Assembly (NCBI GenBank): GCA_028278225.1
Contig: JANQEU010000079.1
Location: forward strand, 62,001-126,000
Length of the DNA: 64,000 nucleotides
Direction: 5' to 3'
DNA from: Cyclobacteriaceae bacterium
GTDB lineage: Bacteria; Bacteroidota; Bacteroidia; Cytophagales; Cyclobacteriaceae
A program made the position numbers and the translations under genes. The notes beneath the pieces were generated by a model, which saw only the letters and a list, made by a program, of their open reading frames with translations, was not told the DNA's origin and made no database searches. Shown here piece by piece: positions 60,826-64,000 of this stretch. Positions within the stretch are counted from its first letter, which is position 1; each line of letters begins with the position of its first letter.

Positions 60826-61461
60826 CTAAAAACTTAACTCTATTTTGTCGCCCAAATATTTAGGTTTTGTCTTGAAAACGTATAGGTCAAGTACTGCAAA
60901 AGCCCTTGCTCCAACCTCCCGGAGAAATACCCTGTTCCTGAAGACGGAAGGTGATTCAGCAGAATAGCCAACAGCATCAAAATCATAGTGATCCGCAATG
61001 AATAATGCACGGTATGCATGAAACTTTTGTGTAACAATTATCACATCATCCTGACCAAAAATTTCCTTACAGCGTATTACTGAATCCAGTGTTCTCAGCC
61101 CGGCGTAATCCATTGTAATAGCTTTCGCCGGAATACCCTTCGCCACCAATGATCTTTGCATGTCCCGCGGTTCATTGTAATAAATCGTTTGGTTGTCTCC
61201 ACTTACGATGATATGCTTTACCTTCCCATGATGATAGAGTAGTGCCACCGCATCTATCCTGTTTTCAAAATATTCATTTTTTTGGCCCGCCGAATTTAGT
61301 CTACTTGTCCCTAAAACCAAAGCGATGTTCTTTGAAGGAATTTCTTCAACGTCAGTATACAACGATTTTTTACTGTCCAGCACCACCCATAGATTACTGG
61401 TCGCAACGAAGATTGCGATTGCCGCAAGTAACAGGAATACTATTCTGAGAAACGCTTTCAA
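60826..61461 (-). CDS. SanA/YdcF-type DUF218 membrane-anchored protein
   Basis: A 211-residue protein with an N-terminal membrane helix (about 5-24). The DUF218 core shows ALVLGTSRLNSAGQKNEYFE (about 48-67), a HIIVSGDNQTIYYNEP segment (about 84-99) and DVIIVTQKFHAYRALFIAD (about 139-157). SanA/ElyC relatives affect envelope integrity and vancomycin sensitivity. The start is a TTG overlapping the upstream TrmH-type stop as TTGA. It is co-transcribed with the methyltransferase and the exo/endonuclease genes. Confidence 0.88.
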   Translation of the reverse strand: MKAFLRIVFLLLAAIAIFVATSNLWVVLDSKKSLYTDVEEIPSKNIALVLGTSRLNSAGQKNEYFENRIDAVALLYHHGKVKHIIVSGDNQTIYYNEPRDMQRSLVAKGIPAKAITMDYAGLRTLDSVIRCKEIFGQDDVIIVTQKFHAYRALFIADHYDFDAVGYSAESPSVFRNRVFLREVGARAFAVLDLYVFKTKPKYLGDKIELSF

Positions 61462-62126
61462 TCCTCCAGTTCCAGTATTAGGTCAGACCTTCGCACTATT
61501 TTTCGATACCACTCCAGCCTCAGGGCTTCCTGTTCCTTCTTTGAAAGCTGCCAGTCATGGAAAATGGTCTTATACTTTTTGACAATCTCCTGCAATACCA
61601 GTGCTACGGATACTGAAAGATTGTAACTGTCCGTAAACCCGTACATGGGAAGCCTGACAAACTCATCCGACGCTCCCGCCACTTCGTCACTGATCCCTGT
61701 CAGCTCTGTTCCGAAAACAAATGCCATCTTCTCCGACAACTGCAGTTCGGCAATATCAATAGCGTCAGCGGATGGGCTGGTGGCACAAATATGATAACCC
61801 GCTGACCTGAGCCCTTCGATGCAGCTGAATATCGGATTGTCCAATTCTGATTTCGAAAATTTATGCAATGTTATCCACTTGCTCGACCCCTGCACAACCC
61901 TGGGATTGACCTCGAAAGTGTTTTTGTTTTCAGCTACATAAACATCCTGCAGTCCCATACATTCGCATGTCCTCAAAACTGCACTTGCATTTTGAGCGTG
62001 GTATATGTCCTCCAGAACAACGGTTATTTTCCTCGTCCGGTTTGATAACACTTTGTCAATGACATCCACCTTATGTGGAGAAACGTAAGGTTCCAGTTTC
62101 TTAAGATATTTAATGGTGTCTGCCAA
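61458..62126 (-). CDS. TrmH-family (SPOUT) RNA methyltransferase
   Basis: A 222-residue protein from a TTG at 62126; the frame is open to 62183 but that part overlaps the topoisomerase gene. SPOUT motifs are clear: NASAVLRTCECMGLQDVYV (about 45-63), VFGTELTGISDEV (about 132-144) and MYGFTDSYNLSVSVAL (about 154-169). It is expected to methylate a ribose 2'-OH in tRNA or rRNA; the target cannot be told, and TrmH (Gm18) is only one possibility. It lies 7 bp after the topoisomerase stop and overlaps the SanA-like gene by 4 bp. Confidence 0.88.
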   Translation of the reverse strand: MADTIKYLKKLEPYVSPHKVDVIDKVLSNRTRKITVVLEDIYHAQNASAVLRTCECMGLQDVYVAENKNTFEVNPRVVQGSSKWITLHKFSKSELDNPIFSCIEGLRSAGYHICATSPSADAIDIAELQLSEKMAFVFGTELTGISDEVAGASDEFVRLPMYGFTDSYNLSVSVALVLQEIVKKYKTIFHDWQLSKKEQEALRLEWYRKIVRRSDLILELED

Positions 62127-62133
62127 TGGAATC

Positions 62134-64000
62134 TTATTCTTTCTCCTTCCCGAACAATCCAAGCTGTTTGTCCTCCTCCTCAACTTCTGATTTTACCTCT
62201 TTTTTAAGTTTTTCCAGTAAATCCTCCGGCTTGTATTCGTTATTCTCCTGAGGCTTTTCCGGGGACAAGTCATCCTCGCTATCTTCAACCCGTGTTATGT
62301 TTTGAACCGGGAATTTGTTGCCAATGGCCTTCCAACCCTTCACCTCTATCAAATCCGTCAACTGGATTTTCTTTTCGGCTTTTCTGTTTTTGACCTTATA
62401 AACAACATTGACTGGAAGCTTAACACCTAATCCGACATAAGTCATCTTAGATCTTGGGGTTTCCGAAATGAAATTGAACCTTTTGTTTGATGTAGTGGTC
62501 TCTACCTGGAAACGTTTGATAAAATAAGTTTTACTTTCTCCATCCTGGTGAACGACTGTGATCGGCATTTCCTGTTCATATTTTGTCAGTAACTCGACCT
62601 GCGAAGGTTCATACCTGTTAGTCAATTCAAAGGACGTCAATTCATAGGAACCGTCTTTATAAAATACAATAACCTGATCCGTAGCCTTAAAGTTACCAGC
62701 CAAATTGCCCCGTCCGTCCGTATTCAATCGTCCTACTACGTCATCATACCAAATATCAAGTCCGCCAAGGGTTGATTTTCCACTGGATTTCAATTGGACT
62801 TTACGGACCGGATATTTCGTAAGGATGTTGCCTCCCGCTCCTCTCCCCTTTATTTCCAGCTCCGCAAAATCAAAATCGAATACTTTCTTGCGCGCTTTAC
62901 TTCCGGCGGTCAGGTAAACCGTAACCTGTTCAGCCTCACCGTTTGGATTAGCCGTGAAGTAATGAACCCTGGAACCTTTGGTTCCTTTCGTGAGGTCGTA
63001 TTCCTTATCCCTGGTTACCGCCAGCACATTGAAGCGTTTCACCATACTTCTGCCGGATTTGCCATCCACATATATCATATTGTACACCATCCGCTCATCC
63101 CCTTTCTTGAAAATTCCGGCATGAACGATGTTTTTCCCCACAAAGACTTTTTCCTGAATTCTGGTGACAACACATTTACCGTCTTTCGTAAATGCTATGA
63201 TATCATCTATATCCGAACAGTCGCATATGTACTCGTCTTTTTTCAGACCATATCCTATGAATCCGTCGGTGCGGTTGATATAGAGTTTGGCGTTGCTGGC
63301 TGCTACGAAAGTCGCCTTTATCGTATCAAAATTTGCGATCTCGGTTTTTCGTTCCCGCCCTTTTCCGTATTTCTCCAGTAGTCCCTGGTAATAGGATATG
63401 GCGTACTCCGTAAGATTTGCAAGATGATGTTCGGTCTCCGTAAGATCTTCCTCCAGCTTTTTCATCAGCTCATCTGCTTTGAACGCATCGAACTTTGAAA
63501 TCCGCTTGATCCTGATCTCTGTAAGTCTGACAATGTCCTCCTCCGTGATCTCTCTGTAGAACTGCGGTTTAAAGGGATCCAATCCCTTGTCAATTGTCTC
63601 GATTACAGACTCCCAGGTCTCACACTCCTCAATGTCCCGGTAAATGCGGTTCTCAATAAAGATCTTTTCGAGGGACGAAAAAAGGATCTTCTCCAGGAGT
63701 TCGCTTTTCCTGATCTCAAGCTCCTGCTTCAGCAAATCCACAGTTTGCTCCACTGATTGCTTCAGTATATCCGTAACACCTAAAAACTGTGGCTTTTCAT
63801 CATTAATGACACAGGCATTTGGAGATATGGAGACTTCACAATCTGTAAAGGCATACAGGGCGTCAATGGTAATATCCGGTGATGTTCCGGATGCAAGACC
63901 GATCAGTATTTCTATATCGGCGGCCGTATTGTCAACCACCTGCTTGATCTTTATCTTTCCTTTCTCGTTAGCTTTTACGATGGACTCAATCAGGGAAGTA
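62134..64000 (-). CDS. parC: DNA topoisomerase IV subunit A (GyrA/ParC family), 5' part beyond window
   Basis: The frame runs from the stop at 62134 through the window edge, about 622 residues of a protein expected to be near 880. The N-terminal winged-helix domain with the catalytic tyrosine lies outside. What is visible is the end of the tower domain and its coiled coil (about LKQELEIRKSELLEKIL), then a C-terminal beta-propeller region with repeats such as FTKDGKCVVTRIQEKVFVG and FYKDGSYELTSFELTN. The tail is acidic and Lys-rich. ParC-type rather than GyrA is favoured because the propeller lacks a clear GyrA box, but GyrA cannot be fully excluded. It lies just upstream of the TrmH-type gene. 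Confidence 0.85.
   Translation of the reverse strand, partial: TSLIESIVKANEKGKIKIKQVVDNTAADIEILIGLASGTSPDITIDALYAFTDCEVSISPNACVINDEKPQFLGVTDILKQSVEQTVDLLKQELEIRKSELLEKILFSSLEKIFIENRIYRDIEECETWESVIETIDKGLDPFKPQFYREITEEDIVRLTEIRIKRISKFDAFKADELMKKLEEDLTETEHHLANLTEYAISYYQGLLEKYGKGRERKTEIANFDTIKATFVAASNAKLYINRTDGFIGYGLKKDEYICDCSDIDDIIAFTKDGKCVVTRIQEKVFVGKNIVHAGIFKKGDERMVYNMIYVDGKSGRSMVKRFNVLAVTRDKEYDLTKGTKGSRVHYFTANPNGEAEQVTVYLTAGSKARKKVFDFDFAELEIKGRGAGGNILTKYPVRKVQLKSSGKSTLGGLDIWYDDVVGRLNTDGRGNLAGNFKATDQVIVFYKDGSYELTSFELTNRYEPSQVELLTKYEQEMPITVVHQDGESKTYFIKRFQVETTTSNKRFNFISETPRSKMTYVGLGVKLPVNVVYKVKNRKAEKKIQLTDLIEVKGWKAIGNKFPVQNITRVEDSEDDLSPEKPQENNEYKPEDLLEKLKKEVKSEVEEEDKQLGLFGKEKE

Overview
The window looks like a chromosomal segment of a Bacteroidota bacterium, most likely a member of the Cytophagales. 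The protein families point there: TonB receptors with carboxypeptidase-regulatory domains, ECF sigma/FecR pairs, DUF4249 and HmuY-like lipoproteins, a GldJ/GldK-like SUMF1 lipoprotein, duplicated FtsX-type permeases and an RND pump fused to its outer-membrane factor. Start sites also fit, with few Shine-Dalgarno motifs, several TTG/GTG starts and TAnnTTTG-type -7 promoter elements. No rRNA, tRNA, CRISPR array or complete insertion sequence was seen.

Layout. 1-2152: truncated FtsX-type permease (-). 2256-7489: alpha/beta hydrolase, penicillin-acylase lipoprotein and S9 peptidase (+). 7848-9521: ECF sigma factor, multi-pass membrane protein and retropepsin-like protease. 9679-15449: metal-efflux operon with a His-rich exported protein, a CzcA-TolC fusion and an adaptor. 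15673-21636: uptake operon with a TonB receptor, HmuY-like lipoprotein, exported CbiX/CbiK-like chelatase and a frameshifted FMN/[4Fe-4S] membrane protein. 21730-33581: ECF sigma/FecR-controlled surface locus (STN protein, SUMF1 lipoprotein, STN-TonB receptor, DUF4249, MG2 protein, small exported protein). 33708-38849 (-): non-homologous end-joining cluster (DUF72, LigD, Ku, TPR protein, small protein). 38896-39522 (-): histidine phosphatase. 39561-43678 (+): menaquinone operon (hotdog thioesterase, menF, menD, menB); menE lies at 49730-50770. Between them, on the opposite strand, sits an ECF sigma / STN protein / FecR / GH3 glycosidase module. 50779-53085 (-): second TonB receptor. 53445-54928: DoxX-like protein and a radical SAM protein. 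55004-56800: two-gene cassette (class III nucleotidyl-cyclase-like protein plus four-helix membrane protein) between two identical 31-bp hairpin repeats. 56852-64000 (-): rhomboid protease, NadB, TerB-like protein, exo/endonuclease, SanA/YdcF protein, SPOUT methyltransferase and the 3' part of a topoisomerase IV/gyrase A gene.

How the parts work together. Two TonB receptor genes 35 kb apart share an identical 26-bp palindromic operator, which suggests one metal-responsive regulon. The ECF sigma gene at 21730 and the TonB receptor gene at 26481 share a 24-nt promoter-like block (20/24 identical), which suggests that the sigma factor drives itself and the surface locus. The strongest candidate for an undescribed or little-described system is the cyclase/membrane-protein cassette, which resembles a Pycsar-type antiphage operon. 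A second candidate is the heme-type locus, where an exported chelatase sits beside a flavin/iron-sulfur electron carrier and may extract metal from a tetrapyrrole.
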